Shown: positions 1 through 9,571 of the stretch, in pieces
How positions within the stretch are numbered: position 1 is the first letter of the stretch
How the letters are laid out: the number at the start of each line of letters is the position of its first letter
Program-made: the position numbers and the translations under genes
Assembly (NCBI RefSeq): GCF_000764535.1
Contig: NZ_CP009571.1
Span: 2,785,001 to 2,849,000 of the forward strand
Source of the DNA: Sphingomonas taxi
GTDB lineage: Bacteria > Pseudomonadota > Alphaproteobacteria > Sphingomonadales > Sphingomonadaceae
Direction of reading: 5' to 3'
DNA length: 64,000 nt
Notes under the pieces: model-generated
What the model was told of the DNA's origin: nothing
The model's input: the letters and a program-made list of their open reading frames with translations, nothing else
The model's database searches: none

Positions 1-510
1 ATAGGTCCAGCCGGCGCTGCCCTTGGCATCGACGCCCGGCGCCCAGGGCAGGCGATAGGGCGTGCCCGGCGGCGCCGCGCTCAGCGCCTCGGGCATGAAG
101 CCGATTTCGAGATAGGGATGGATGCCGGCGGCGCGATAGCTGTCGATGATGCCGTCGACGATCCGCCAGTCGTACACCGGCTTGCCGTCGCGCTCGGTGT
201 AGACGTTGGTGCTGCCCCATTTGAAGTCGGCGGTGCCGTCGCCGCTGGTCAGCAGGTTGTGCGCGCGGAAATAGATCTCGCTCGGCCGCAGCCGCCCGAG
301 CTCGACGAGCAGCCGCCTGCCCTCCGCCGTCGTCGCATAATTGGGCTCGTCGGCGCCGAAGAACCGCCAGATCGGCGGCAGCGGCGCGGTGACGCGCGCC
401 GCATCGACGCTGACGTGCACCGCACGCGGCGACGGCGCTGCCGCGGTCAGCAGCGCGAGCACCGCTGCCGCAGCCGCCGACCGGCACCAGGAGGAGGGAC
501 CGCCGCGCAC
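1..510 (-). CDS. GH39-family glycoside hydrolase (beta-xylosidase-like), 3' end beyond the window
   Basis: The N-terminal 170 residues are visible. A GTG start four bases after the GH51 stop gives a signal-peptide-like N-terminus (ACAA-rich core, residues 10-27). The body holds stretches typical of GH39 beta-xylosidases, such as WRFFGADEPNYAT near residue 50, FRAHNLL with SGDG, KWGSTNVYTE and EIGFMPEALS. The catalytic glutamates would lie beyond the window edge, so activity cannot be judged. It is probably secreted or periplasmic and removes xylose from xylo-oligosaccharides (family inference). It is the last visible gene of the leftward arabinan/xylan operon. The ribosome site is weak, so translation may be coupled to the GH51 gene; the start is the least certain point. 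Confidence 0.75.
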   Translation of the reverse strand, partial: MRGGPSSWCRSAAAAAVLALLTAAAPSPRAVHVSVDAARVTAPLPPIWRFFGADEPNYATTAEGRRLLVELGRLRPSEIYFRAHNLLTSGDGTADFKWGSTNVYTERDGKPVYDWRIVDGIIDSYRAAGIHPYLEIGFMPEALSAAPPGTPYRLPWAPGVDAKGSAGWTY

Positions 511-514
511 CGGC

Positions 515-2098
515 TCAGCGCAGGTCGAGCACGACGACGGACTTGGCCGGCAGTGTCAGCGTCAACGTACCGCCCGCGACCTGCGCCGAGGTGAACGGCT
601 GCGGCGTCACCGTATCGGGCGCATCGAAGCTGTTGTGCGTATCCATCGCCGCGCCGGTGACGATCCGGCCGCTCGCCTGCCCCGCCTGCACCCCGGTCAG
701 CGCGACCGACACCGGCAGCGCGCGGTTCGGGTCGAGATTGACCAGCGCGACATGCACCTGCCCTGCGGCGTCGCGCACCGCCGAGGCGTTGACCGCGGGC
801 ACCGCCACCTCGTCCTTGTGATACCAGGGCGAGGTGAGCGTGATCGGCAGCGCCGTCGCCCCCTGCCACGGCTTGTACAGGTCGAACACCCAATAGGTCG
901 GCGTCCTCACCATCCGCGGCCCGTCGGTGAGCAGCATCGCCTGCAACACGTTCACCATCTGCGCGATCGCCGCCATCCGCACCCGGTCGGCATGCGCGAC
1001 GAAGATGTTGAGGTTGAGCCCGGCGACCACCGCGTCGCGGATCGAATTCTGCTGTTCGAGGAAGCCGGGATTGCTGCCCGGCGTCGGATCGTACCAGGTG
1101 CCCCATTCGTCCACCGCCAGCATCACGCGCTTGGCGGGGTCGTATTTGTCCATGATCGCGGCATGCTTGGTCAGGAACTCTTCCATCTGCAGCGTATGCT
1201 GCATCGTCGTCGCCCATTCATGCTCGGAAAAGCCGATCGCCGGCCCCTTGTCCTTCCAGTCCTTGTCGCGCGGCCGCGTGTAATAATGCAGCGCCAGCCC
1301 GTCGATATTCTTGCCGGCGATGCGCATCATCGCCTCGGTCCATTCGTAGTTCGAATCGCTCGGGCCGCTGGCGATCTTGAGCATCGGGCCGTTCGCCGAC
1401 TTGGCGAATTGCGCGTAGCGATTTGTCTCGTCGGCGGCGTAATCGGCGCGCATATTGCCGCCGCAGCCCCACAATTCGTTGCCGATGCCGAGATACTGCA
1501 CCTTCCACGGCTCGGCATGGCCGTTCTTGGCGCGCTCCTTGGCGAGGATGCTGCTGCCCTTCGCCGCGGTCATATATTCCACCCATTGCGCGGTTTCGGC
1601 GGGCGGCGCGCTGCCAAGGTTGGCGCCGACGTAGGTGCTCGCGCCCAGCCGCTCCATCAGCCCGAAATATTCGTGCGTGCCGAAGCTGTTGTCCTCGTTC
1701 ACCCCGCCCCAGTTGGTGTTGACCTTGCCCGGCCGGTCCTTCGCCGGGCCGATGCCGTCGCGCCAATGATATTCGTCGGCGAAGCACCCGCCCGGCCAGC
1801 GCACCATCGGCACGTTGATCGCCTTGAGCGCGGCGAGCACGTCGCGGCGATAACCGGCGTCATTGGGGATGCGCGATTTGGGGCCGACCCAGATCCCGCC
1901 ATAGATGCCGTGGCCGAGATGCTCAGCGAACTGGCCGAAGACGTCGCGATGCACCTGCGGCCCCGGCGTGTCGGCGCGCAGCGTCGCTTGTACAGCCTCG
2001 GTTTCGCGCTCCTGCGCGGGCGCCGTCCCCGGCAGGGCAAGGCCGGCAAGCAGCAGCGGCAGCAGCGCGCGGGCGGCGCGGGGTCGGAACGGGATCAT
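515..2098 (-). CDS. GH51 alpha-L-arabinofuranosidase, secreted
   Basis: The 527-residue protein has a signal peptide (residues 1-28, ending TAPAQ). The GH51 acid/base motif GIGNELWG has E208 and the nucleophile motif VDEWGTW has E331. MVRWPGGCFADEYHWRDGIG near residue 98 is the usual substrate-pocket block. GH51 enzymes release terminal arabinofuranose from arabinan and arabinoxylan. A signal peptide means periplasmic or extracellular action, unlike the cytoplasmic GH51 of Gram-positives. The start is set by AGGAAG six bases upstream. It lies 38 bases downstream of the GH43 gene and directly upstream of the GH39 gene in one operon. The C-terminal third is the usual beta-sandwich. Confidence 0.93.
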   Translation of the reverse strand: MIPFRPRAARALLPLLLAGLALPGTAPAQERETEAVQATLRADTPGPQVHRDVFGQFAEHLGHGIYGGIWVGPKSRIPNDAGYRRDVLAALKAINVPMVRWPGGCFADEYHWRDGIGPAKDRPGKVNTNWGGVNEDNSFGTHEYFGLMERLGASTYVGANLGSAPPAETAQWVEYMTAAKGSSILAKERAKNGHAEPWKVQYLGIGNELWGCGGNMRADYAADETNRYAQFAKSANGPMLKIASGPSDSNYEWTEAMMRIAGKNIDGLALHYYTRPRDKDWKDKGPAIGFSEHEWATTMQHTLQMEEFLTKHAAIMDKYDPAKRVMLAVDEWGTWYDPTPGSNPGFLEQQNSIRDAVVAGLNLNIFVAHADRVRMAAIAQMVNVLQAMLLTDGPRMVRTPTYWVFDLYKPWQGATALPITLTSPWYHKDEVAVPAVNASAVRDAAGQVHVALVNLDPNRALPVSVALTGVQAGQASGRIVTGAAMDTHNSFDAPDTVTPQPFTSAQVAGGTLTLTLPAKSVVVLDLR

Positions 2099-2136
2099 CG
2101 GTCTTCCTCTCGTAATGGCGGCAGCGGCGGCGGGAG

Positions 2137-3582
2137 TCAGGGCGTGCGGAACGTCCAGCGCCCCGCCGGGCTGGCCGGATCGAAGGCGGCGAGCGTCGGC
2201 GTACTCGCACCGACGGCGACCAGCGCCAGCCCGGTGCGGCCGCCCGGCACCGCCTTGGGCATGATGCGGTAGGTGCCGTCGGTGAGCTGATCGACGCGCC
2301 ACAATTGCTCGGCCGCGCCGGTGAAGGCGGGCACCGCCTCCACCTCGCCCGCCGCGGTCGCCGCCAGCGCACGGGTCGTCCCGGCGATGGTCAGCTTGTA
2401 ATATGGCGCGCCGAACGACCCGCCGGCGTCGGCCACCGGCGCGATCGTCCACAATTGGTGCGGCCGCACCATGTAATCGGCGAGGTCGACGCGCACCCGG
2501 CCCTGCGGCCAGCCCGGGCCATCCTGCGCCAGCGTCTGGTCGGGCAGCGGTGCGACGGGATCGTCCGGCTTGGCCCTGAAACTCGCGCGCGCGTCGAACG
2601 GGATGCGGACGAAGTCGGTCGCCAGTCCCAGCGCATAACCGCTGCGCTCGGACGCGATCTCATAGGTGCCCGGCGCGACGTTCTCGCCCGCCACCGGCCA
2701 GCCGTCGCGCCACAGCAGCGGCGCGATGCCCAGCACGCTGCGCCCGCTGCGGTCCATGTCCGCCTCGTAATGCATCGAGAATTTCTCGACGCCGCCGGGC
2801 AGCTCGATCAGCCCGAAGTGACCGGGACCGATGTCGCGGCCCCGCGCACTCACTACCAGCTTGCCGCCGCCCTTGAGCAGCGGCGTGCCCATATGGTCGA
2901 GATACGGCCCCAGCGGGCTGCGCGCCCGGCCGACGCGGATGTGATAGGTGGAATTCGGCCCGTCGCAGCAAGTGCCGTGCGTGCCGAGCAGATAATACCA
3001 GCCGTCGCGATACATCATCGCGGTGGCCTCCATGTCGATCGCCACGTCGACCGGCTGGTTGCCGGCGACGCGCAGCCCGGTCCTGGGATCGAGTTCGACG
3101 ATGCGGATCGGCCCGAAATAGGTGCCGTAGGTCAGCCACAGCCGCCCGTCGGCGAGCAGGAAGGCAGGATCGATCGCATCGGCCGTCTCCACCCCGTCGC
3201 TCGATGCGACGACGCCGACGTCGTGATAGCCGAAGCGTGGCGACTTGGGGTCGAGCGACAGCGTCCACATAATCTTGACCTGGCTGGCGTGGCCGCCGGA
3301 CATGCCGCCGCCGCCGACCGCATAGGCCATGTAGTAACGCTCGCCGATCTTGATGACGTCGGGCGCGACGCCGCCGCCGGGCCGCACCGGGCCGCTGCGC
3401 CACGTCCAGCCGTCGTCGGAGACGAGCCCGCCCTGCCGCGTACCGAACGTATACCAGCGTCCGTCGGAGAAGGTGACCGTGGAGGGGTCGTGGATGAACG
3501 GCTCGCCCTGCAGTTGCGCAGCGGCGGGGGCGGCGGCAAGGCCGAGCGAGAGGCCGAGCGCGGCGAGGATAGGGCGGATCAT
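2137..3582 (-). CDS. Secreted GH43 arabinan endo-hydrolase-like enzyme with C-terminal QxW lectin-like module
   Basis: The 481-residue protein starts with a signal peptide (1-22, AAPAAAQ). The three GH43 carboxylates are visible: D32 in EPFIHDPS, D138 in ADAIDPAF and E185 in AIDMEATAMM. The order and spacing fit the five-bladed arabinanase/arabinofuranosidase fold; a GT..CCDGPNSTY segment resembles endo-arabinanases. Residues about 375-481 contain QLWTI and QLWRV motifs, suggesting a ricin-type beta-trefoil (CBM13-like) domain. It likely opens arabinan side chains for GH51 and GH39. GGGAGA precedes the ATG, and 14 bases separate it from the upstream gene stop. Exact specificity cannot be read from sequence. 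Confidence 0.85.
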   Translation of the reverse strand: MIRPILAALGLSLGLAAAPAAAQLQGEPFIHDPSTVTFSDGRWYTFGTRQGGLVSDDGWTWRSGPVRPGGGVAPDVIKIGERYYMAYAVGGGGMSGGHASQVKIMWTLSLDPKSPRFGYHDVGVVASSDGVETADAIDPAFLLADGRLWLTYGTYFGPIRIVELDPRTGLRVAGNQPVDVAIDMEATAMMYRDGWYYLLGTHGTCCDGPNSTYHIRVGRARSPLGPYLDHMGTPLLKGGGKLVVSARGRDIGPGHFGLIELPGGVEKFSMHYEADMDRSGRSVLGIAPLLWRDGWPVAGENVAPGTYEIASERSGYALGLATDFVRIPFDARASFRAKPDDPVAPLPDQTLAQDGPGWPQGRVRVDLADYMVRPHQLWTIAPVADAGGSFGAPYYKLTIAGTTRALAATAAGEVEAVPAFTGAAEQLWRVDQLTDGTYRIMPKAVPGGRTGLALVAVGASTPTLAAFDPASPAGRWTFRTP

Positions 3583-3596
3583 GGCGGTCTCCCGGA

Positions 3597-4307
3597 TCAG
3601 CGCAGCACGGTGGACAAAGCGGTGATCGGCTTGCCCTCCGCATCGAGGAAGCGGACGCAGAAATCGCTGAGGCCTGGACCGTTGATCACCGCGCCGCGGA
3701 TGACGTTGCGGCCCTTGCGCAGCGTCAGCCGGTCCGACAGCACGTCGTCCATCACCATGCGGCGATCGTTGAACAGCCCGACCGCCTCCTTGCCGTTGAG
3801 CCACCAGATCGACGCCGCATTGGAGCCGACCGCCATCCGCACGTCGCGCATCTCGCGCGGCACATCGATCACGGTATAGGCCTGGAAGATCACGCCATAG
3901 GTCGGCTTGCCGAGCCCTTGCGCCAGATTGAACAGCTTGATGTCGAAACTGTTGGAGTCGAGCGCATGCCAGCGCAGCGGCTCGGCGGCCTTGACGATCT
4001 GGCCGTCGCGCGGCGTCGCGGTGAACTGGCCGGGAAAATAGCTGGTCCCCAGCGCCTCGCGCACATAACTTGCGGTGAACACCGTATTGGTGCGGTTCGG
4101 CTTGACGATCGGTTCGAGCAGCAGCCAGCGGCGCAGGAAGCCGTCGGCGTCCGGCGTGCTCGGCGCGGTGCCGGCGGGCTGGAAATAGGGTGCGATGCCG
4201 GTGGCGGTGGTTGCCTGTTGACCCGCCATGCCCGGCGTCGCGCCGGCAAGCGTCGCCAGCAGCGTCGCGCCAAGCGCCAGATGTCGTATCCGCATCCCGG
4301 TCATCAT
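3597..4307 (-). CDS. Secreted protein with galactose-binding-like beta-sandwich, function unknown
   Basis: First gene of the leftward operon; 236 residues. The N-terminus (ALGATLLATLAGATPGMAG) looks like a signal peptide. The C-terminal 110 residues have the pattern GSNAASIWWLNGKE ... KGRNVIRGAVINGPG ... FCVRFLD. This resembles the small jelly-roll domains found at the N-terminus of acetyl-xylan esterases and in some PUL proteins, where they bind glycans or only scaffold. No catalytic motif was recognised. The start is ATG 4307, six bases after GGGAGAG; a second ATG follows directly. A 14-bp operator lies 99 bases upstream. Binding function is inference from fold pattern and operon position. 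Confidence 0.7.
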   Translation of the reverse strand: MMTGMRIRHLALGATLLATLAGATPGMAGQQATTATGIAPYFQPAGTAPSTPDADGFLRRWLLLEPIVKPNRTNTVFTASYVREALGTSYFPGQFTATPRDGQIVKAAEPLRWHALDSNSFDIKLFNLAQGLGKPTYGVIFQAYTVIDVPREMRDVRMAVGSNAASIWWLNGKEAVGLFNDRRMVMDDVLSDRLTLRKGRNVIRGAVINGPGLSDFCVRFLDAEGKPITALSTVLR

Positions 4308-4405
4308 CGCTCTCCCTCGCGCCACGGGAGTCGGTCTGCAATCCGCGTCGGCCTGCCGTCGGGATCGCGCCGCATCTCCTCTTTGCGCTGTTCCGGAGGG
4401 TAAAC

Positions 4406-4419
4406 TGGTAACGCTACCT
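4406..4419. promoter_or_regulatory. xyl-box-like operator 1 (TGGTAACGCTACCT)
   Basis: A 14-bp near-palindrome centred on CG, one of four related copies in this island. It lies 99 bases upstream of the first gene of the leftward arabinan operon. It resembles the xyl-box (TGGTAGCGCTAACA) that I recall for the XylR-controlled xylan regulon of Xanthomonas, and LacI-family operators in general. Confidence 0.7.
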
Positions 4420-4492
4420 TGTCTATTGGCGCCGGGTGGATTTATCGGAGTAATGTTCCGCCGATTTCATCGCTCTGGCTGGCACGCCGGCC

Positions 4493-4506
4493 TGGTAGCG
4501 CTATAG
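4493..4506. promoter_or_regulatory. xyl-box-like operator 2 (TGGTAGCGCTATAG)
   Basis: Second copy in the 250-bp divergent region, 52 bases upstream of the rightward GH43 start. The left half matches the consensus exactly; the last three bases deviate. Position is compatible with repression by promoter occlusion. Confidence 0.7.
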
Positions 4507-4557
4507 TTGCGCCAGGAGCCGTCGCATCGAGCGGTGGCCGATATGGGAGAGATGAGG

Positions 4558-6201
4558 ATGGCGGGACGTGCCATGATCCTGGCGCTGGCCTTAGCCGGCG
4601 GTTCGGCGGCGATGGCGAGCGAGGCCCCGCGCTTCAGCCGCTTCGCCTATCAGGGGCAGTCGGAGGAGAAGGCCACCCCCGCGCCGGGCGCGTATCGCAA
4701 CCCGATCCTGTCTGGCTATTACCCCGACCCGTCGGTGACGCGGGTCGGCGACGATTATTATCTGGTCAATTCATCCTTCGCGCATTTCCCCGGCCTGCCG
4801 GTCTTCCACTCGAAGGACCTCGTCCACTGGACGCAGATCGGCAATGCGATCGACCGCCCCGGCCAGCTCGACTTCACCGGCCGCCGCACCTCGGAAGCGG
4901 TGTTCGCGCCGGATATCTCCTACCACGCCGGCACCTTCTACATCGTCAACACCTGCGTCTCGTGCAGAGGCAATTTCGTCATCACCGCCAGGAACCCGGC
5001 GGGGCCGTGGTCCGATCCGATCTGGCTGCCGTTCGAGGGGATCGATCCGTCGATCTATTGGGAAGGCGACCGCGCCTATATCGTCAACAACCGCGCCCCC
5101 GCCGAACCGCCGCGCTACGAAGGCCATCGCGCCATCTGGATGCAGGAATATGACTGGCGCGCCGGCAAGATGGTCGGCGAGAGCACGCAATTGGTCAACG
5201 GCGGCGTCGACATCACGAAAAAGCCGGTCTGGATCGAGGGGCCGCATATCCTCCGGAAGGACGGCTATTATTATCTGACGGCGGCCGAGGGCGGCACCAG
5301 CGTCAACCATTCGCAGGTCGTCTTCCGCTCGCGCGACTTGCGCGGGCCGTATGCGCCGTTCGCCGGCAATCCGATCCTGACCCAGCGCGATCTCGATCCC
5401 GCCCGCCCCAACCCGATCACCTCGGCGGGCCATGCCGAACTGGTGCAGACGCAGAACGGCGACTGGTGGGCGACCTTCCTTGCCGTCCGCCCCTATGCCG
5501 GCAATTACTATAACATCGGCCGCGAGACGTTCCTGCTGCCGGTGACCTGGGCGCAAGGCTGGCCGATGATCCTGCCACACGGCCAGGCGATCCCCTTCAC
5601 CGCGCCCGCACCCAGGCTGCCGCAGCAACGCCCGCCGGCGCTGCCGACCAGCGGCGACTTCGCCTACACCGACACGTTCGCCGGACCGAAACTGGCGATG
5701 CAGTGGATCGGCGTGCGCACCCCCAAACAGCCCGTCTACCGGATCGACCGCCACGAACTCGTGCTCGACCGCGGCGCGCCGATGGGCGACCTGAACGGCG
5801 TTCCCGCCTTCGTCGCGCGGCGCCAGCAGCATCACGTCGCGACGATGAGCACGACGGTGCGCTTCACCCCCGACAGCGACGGCGAGCGCGCCGGCCTCGC
5901 CGCGATGCAGAGCGACAAGAACTTCCTGTTCTTCGGCATCACCCGCCTCGCCGGCAAGCCGATGGTCGCGCTCTACACCACCGACAAGGGCACCGAACGG
6001 CTGGTCGCGTCGGCGCCGCTCGCCACCACCGGTCCGGTGACGCTCACCATCCGCGCCAAGGGCGGCACGATGGCGTTCGACTATCAGGCCGGCGCCGCCC
6101 GCCGCACGCTCGCCGCCGACGTCGACGCACGCTTCCTCAGCACCGAGGCGGCGGGCGGCTTCGTCGGCACGATCGTCGGTCCCTACGCCTGGCGGCGCTG
6201 A
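4558..6201 (+). CDS. Secreted GH43 beta-xylosidase / arabinofuranosidase with C-terminal beta-sandwich
   Basis: 547 residues. A signal peptide spans 1-20 (ALALAGGSAAMAS). The GH43 triad is D57 (GYYPDPS), D163 (FEGIDPSIYW) and E227 (KPVWIEGPH). From about residue 385 a second domain of about 160 residues matches the concanavalin-like domain that follows GH43 in beta-xylosidases and contributes to the active site. It should release xylose or arabinose from oligosaccharides in the periplasm. The start is ATG 4558, seven bases after GGGAGA; ATG 4552 is in frame but too close to that site. It is probably monocistronic: a strong terminator follows, and an operator precedes it. Confidence 0.92.
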   Translation: MAGRAMILALALAGGSAAMASEAPRFSRFAYQGQSEEKATPAPGAYRNPILSGYYPDPSVTRVGDDYYLVNSSFAHFPGLPVFHSKDLVHWTQIGNAIDRPGQLDFTGRRTSEAVFAPDISYHAGTFYIVNTCVSCRGNFVITARNPAGPWSDPIWLPFEGIDPSIYWEGDRAYIVNNRAPAEPPRYEGHRAIWMQEYDWRAGKMVGESTQLVNGGVDITKKPVWIEGPHILRKDGYYYLTAAEGGTSVNHSQVVFRSRDLRGPYAPFAGNPILTQRDLDPARPNPITSAGHAELVQTQNGDWWATFLAVRPYAGNYYNIGRETFLLPVTWAQGWPMILPHGQAIPFTAPAPRLPQQRPPALPTSGDFAYTDTFAGPKLAMQWIGVRTPKQPVYRIDRHELVLDRGAPMGDLNGVPAFVARRQQHHVATMSTTVRFTPDSDGERAGLAAMQSDKNFLFFGITRLAGKPMVALYTTDKGTERLVASAPLATTGPVTLTIRAKGGTMAFDYQAGAARRTLAADVDARFLSTEAAGGFVGTIVGPYAWRR

Positions 6202-6208
6202 CATGAAA

Positions 6209-6236
6209 AAGGGGCGGTCCCGCAGGACCGCCCCTT
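6209..6236. terminator. Bidirectional terminator between convergent genes
   Basis: A perfect 12-bp stem (AAGGGGCGGTCC with its complement) and a CGCA loop lie between the GH43 stop and the convergent symporter stop. An A-run on the left gives a U-tract for the leftward transcript; the rightward side ends in TTCGTC. Confidence 0.85.
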
Positions 6237-6265
6237 CGTCGTGACCGATAGGATGGACCGGCGGA

Positions 6266-7690
6266 TCAGCCCGCCATGTCCTCCAGCTCGCGGCCCGCGG
6301 TCTCGTTGACCATCTTGCGCACGAAGAAGAACGACGCCGCGGCGAAGAAGGCGTAACCGAAATAGGTCACCGCCAGGCCGGGCGACACCGCCAGCGCCGG
6401 GAAGCTCACCGAGATCGCCGCATTGGCGATCCACTGCGCGAAGCCCGACACCGCGAGGCCCGAGCCGCGGATCTGGTTCGGGAACATCTCGCCGAGCATC
6501 ACCCACATCACCGGGCCCCAGCTCGCGTTGAAGAAGATGACGTAGAGGTTGGCGGCGATCAGCGCGATCATGCCGTTATGCCCCGGCAGCGAGACGGCGC
6601 CCGCTGCGTCGGTGACCGCGGTCGAGAAGGCCCAGGCGACCACCGCCAGCGTCACCGCCATGCCGGCCGAACCGACGAGCAGCAGCGGCTTGCGGCCGAT
6701 CCTGTCGACGGTCGCGATCGTGAACAGGCACGCCGCGATCGACAGTACGCCCGACAGGATGTTGATCTGCAGCGCATTGTCCTCGGTGAAGCCGACCGCT
6801 TCCCACAGCACCGCACCGTAATAGAAGACGACGTTGATGCCGACGAGCTGCTGGAAGATGGCGAGGCCGATACCCGCCCACAGGATCGGGCGGATCTTGC
6901 CGGTGGTCTTGTCGCGCAGGTCGGACAATTTGGGCTTGTGATGGTCGGCGGCGAGCGAGTTGCGGATCTCGACGACCTTGCGGTCGGCTTCGGCGACGCC
7001 GAACAGGCGGACGAGCACCTTGTGCGCGTCGTCTTCGCGGCCCTTGGCCATCAGGAAGCGCGGGCTTTCCGGAATGACGAACAGAGCGACGAGATAGATG
7101 GCGGCGGGGATCGCCTGCAGCCAGAACATCCAGCGCCAGGCAGGATAGCCGAGCCAGAACGGCGCGGTCGAGCCGCCGGCATAGCGGGCGAGCACGAAAT
7201 TGGCGACGAACGCGCCGGTCAGGCCGGTGATGATCATCACCTGCTGCACGCTGGTCAGCCGGCCGCGGATCGAGGCGGGGGTGACTTCGGAGATGTAGAC
7301 CGGCGAGATGACGCTCGCCGCGCCGACGCCGAGGCCGCCGATGATACGCGCGAAGATGAAGATCTCGGAGCCGCTCGCCGCGCCGGCGAGCAGAGCGCTG
7401 ACCAGGAACAGCAATGCCGCGAGCATCATGACGTTGCGGCGGCCGATCGCATCGGCCATCCGCCCGGCGCCGAACGCACCGATCGCCGAACCGACGAGGA
7501 TCGCGCCGACATTGACGCCGATGCCGAGCCGGCCGAGCGCGAACGCCGCCTCGAGCCCCTTCTGGGTGCCGTTGATCACGCCCGAATCATAGCCGAACAT
7601 GAAGCCGCCGATCGTCGCCACCGCGACGATCGCGGCGATGAAGCCGTGGTTCGTGGCAGTCCCCCCTGCCCCCCTTACGCTGTCCGTCAT
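6266..7690 (-). CDS. MFS sugar:H+ symporter (xylose transporter, XylE-like)
   Basis: 474 residues with about 12 hydrophobic segments. Sugar-porter signatures are FGYDSGVINGT (32-42), GRMADAIGRR (77-86), PESPRFL (207-213), a QQLVGINVVFYYG helix near 276 and DRIGRKPLLL. This family imports pentoses or hexoses with protons across the inner membrane. Position between pentose hydrolases, pentonate dehydratase and xylAB points to xylose or arabinose. ATG 7690 is preceded by AGGAGAG. It lies 42 bases after the dehydratase stop and is likely co-transcribed from the operator-controlled promoter near 9540. Confidence 0.9.
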   Translation of the reverse strand: MTDSVRGAGGTATNHGFIAAIVAVATIGGFMFGYDSGVINGTQKGLEAAFALGRLGIGVNVGAILVGSAIGAFGAGRMADAIGRRNVMMLAALLFLVSALLAGAASGSEIFIFARIIGGLGVGAASVISPVYISEVTPASIRGRLTSVQQVMIITGLTGAFVANFVLARYAGGSTAPFWLGYPAWRWMFWLQAIPAAIYLVALFVIPESPRFLMAKGREDDAHKVLVRLFGVAEADRKVVEIRNSLAADHHKPKLSDLRDKTTGKIRPILWAGIGLAIFQQLVGINVVFYYGAVLWEAVGFTEDNALQINILSGVLSIAACLFTIATVDRIGRKPLLLVGSAGMAVTLAVVAWAFSTAVTDAAGAVSLPGHNGMIALIAANLYVIFFNASWGPVMWVMLGEMFPNQIRGSGLAVSGFAQWIANAAISVSFPALAVSPGLAVTYFGYAFFAAASFFFVRKMVNETAGRELEDMAG

Positions 7691-7732
7691 CGTCTCTCCT
7701 GTGCCGGTCACCGCCGGCGAAATGGGTTGTGC

Positions 7733-9511
7733 CTAGTGGTTATGCCGCGGCGTACGTGCAGCGATACCCCGATATTTCAACGCGAAGTCGAGGACGCCGC
7801 CTTCGCCGAGCTGGCCGGTCTTTTCCCGGTACAGCTCTTCCCACGGCGTGTGGCTCTCGGCAATGGGCGGCGGCGTCCCACCGCGCCGGCGCGTGATCTC
7901 GGCCTCCTCGACCAGTGCGTCGCAGCGGCCCGCGGCCAGATCGATGCGGATCACGTCGCCGGTCTGCAACCACGACAGGCCGCCGCCGACCGCGCTTTCC
8001 GGGCTGGCGTTGAGGATCGACGGGCTGTCCGACGTGCCCGACTGGCGGCCGTCGCCCAGCGTCGGCAGCGTCAGGATGCCGCGCTGGATCAGATGATCGG
8101 GCGGCTGCATGTTGACCACCTCCGCCGATCCCGGCCAGCCGATCGGCCCGGCGCCGCGGATCACCAGCATCGAGCCCTCGTCGATGCCGAGCGCGGGATC
8201 GTTGATGCGATGGTGGTAATCGTCCGATCCCTCGAACACCACGGCGCGCGCCTCGAACACGTTCTCGCGTCCCGGTACGTTGAGGTAGCGCTCGCGGAAC
8301 GCCGGCGAGATCACGCTGGTCTTCATGATCGCGAAATCGAACAGATTGCCGGTGAGGACGAGGAACCCCGCCTGCTCCTTCAGCGGCTGGTCGAACGGGC
8401 GGATCACTTCGCGGTCGGTGGCGCCGCGACCGGCGAGATTCTCGGCGATGCTGCGCCCGGTGACGGTCAGGCAGTCGCCGTCCAGCTTGCCGGCGCCGAG
8501 CAGCTCGTTCATCACCGCCGGCACGCCGCCGGCACGATGGAAGCGCTCGCCGAGGAAACGCCCGGCGGGCTGCACGTCGACCAGCAGCGGCAGATCATAG
8601 CCATAGTCCATCCAGTCGCTCGGCCGCACCTCGATGCCGGCATGCGCCGCCATCGCCTGGATATGCGGCTGCGCGTTCGATGAGCCGCCGATCGCAGTGA
8701 CGACGCGCACGGCGTTGAGGAAGCTCTCGCGGGTCAGGATGCGCGACGGACGCAGGTCCTCATAGGCCATGTCGACGATGCGGCGGCCGGTCTCATAGGC
8801 GAACTGGCCGCGCTCGCGATAGGGCGCGGGGATCGCCGCGCAGCCGGGCAGCGACAGGCCGAGCGCCTCGGCCACCGCGTTCATCGTCGAGGCGGTGCCC
8901 ATCGTGTTGCAATGGCCCGCCGAGGGCGCGCTGTCGGTGGCGCGCTGGAGAAATTCCTCCTCGTCGATCTCGCCCGCGGCCAGCTTGCGGCGCGAGCGCC
9001 AGATGACGGTGCCCGAACCGACCAGCTCGCCCTCGTGCCAGCCGTCGAGCATCGGCCCGCCCGACAGCACGATCGCCGGAATGTCGACGGTGGCGGCGGC
9101 CATGATCCCCGACGGCGTCGTCTTGTCGCAGCCGGTGGTCAGCACCACCGCGTCGATCGGATAGCCGTACAGCGTCTCGACCAGCCCGAGATAGGCGAGG
9201 TTGCGGTCGAGCGCCGCGGTCGGCCGGCGGCAATTCTCGAAGATCGGATGGACCGGGAATTCGAGCGGGATGCCCCCTGCGTCGCGGATGCCGTCGCGCA
9301 CCCGGCGCGCCAGATCGAGATGGATGCGGTTGCACGGGGACAGGTCGCTGCCGGTCTGCGCGATGCCGATGATCGGCCGCCCCGAGCGCAGTTCCGCCGG
9401 GGTCAGGCCGTAATTCATGAAGCGTTCGAGATAGAGCGCGGTCATGTCGGCACGGGCCGGGTCGGCGAACCAGTCGCGCGAACGGAAGGGACGAACCGGT
9501 TGGCGTGACAC
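7733..9511 (-). CDS. xylD: IlvD/Edd-family pentonate dehydratase (xylonate dehydratase-like)
   Basis: 592 residues. Three conserved cysteines, C60 (DLSPCN), C128 ([11 protein letters not shown]) and C201 ([12 protein letters not shown]), are the expected [2Fe-2S] ligands; I recall the same numbering for Caulobacter xylonate dehydratase, which supports the GTG start at 9511. That GTG follows GGAGAG by six bases; an upstream in-frame ATG at 9550 has no such site. The family removes water from D-xylonate or L-arabinonate to give 2-keto-3-deoxypentonate. Pentose dehydrogenase and lactonase genes are not in the window. Xylonate versus arabinonate cannot be told apart here. It is the first gene of the unit with the symporter. 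Confidence 0.85.
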   Translation of the reverse strand: MSRQPVRPFRSRDWFADPARADMTALYLERFMNYGLTPAELRSGRPIIGIAQTGSDLSPCNRIHLDLARRVRDGIRDAGGIPLEFPVHPIFENCRRPTAALDRNLAYLGLVETLYGYPIDAVVLTTGCDKTTPSGIMAAATVDIPAIVLSGGPMLDGWHEGELVGSGTVIWRSRRKLAAGEIDEEEFLQRATDSAPSAGHCNTMGTASTMNAVAEALGLSLPGCAAIPAPYRERGQFAYETGRRIVDMAYEDLRPSRILTRESFLNAVRVVTAIGGSSNAQPHIQAMAAHAGIEVRPSDWMDYGYDLPLLVDVQPAGRFLGERFHRAGGVPAVMNELLGAGKLDGDCLTVTGRSIAENLAGRGATDREVIRPFDQPLKEQAGFLVLTGNLFDFAIMKTSVISPAFRERYLNVPGRENVFEARAVVFEGSDDYHHRINDPALGIDEGSMLVIRGAGPIGWPGSAEVVNMQPPDHLIQRGILTLPTLGDGRQSGTSDSPSILNASPESAVGGGLSWLQTGDVIRIDLAAGRCDALVEEAEITRRRGGTPPPIAESHTPWEELYREKTGQLGEGGVLDFALKYRGIAARTPRHNH

Positions 9512-9557
9512 GCTGGACTCTCCACTTGGACGATGCCGGACCCGGCTCATACCTTGT

Positions 9558-9571
9558 TGGTATCGCTATCA
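9558..9571. promoter_or_regulatory. xyl-box-like operator 3 (TGGTATCGCTATCA)
   Basis: Third 14-bp dyad, 46 bases upstream of the dehydratase GTG. Its ends (TGGTA...TATCA) are nearly symmetric. If the dehydratase began at ATG 9550 the operator would touch the start codon, another reason to prefer GTG 9511. Confidence 0.7.

Noticed and set aside
341..2272. Long open frame on the plus strand opposite the GH51 gene
   Set aside because: It is Arg/His-rich with no family pattern and mirrors a well-supported gene; high GC lengthens antisense frames. Similar frames at 2305-3879, 6578-8683, 19398-21350 and 60881-62143 were dropped for the same reason.
9509..9550. ATG 9550 as the dehydratase start
   Set aside because: It has no ribosome site and would place the operator against the start codon; GTG 9511 has GGAGAG at good spacing and gives family-like cysteine positions.
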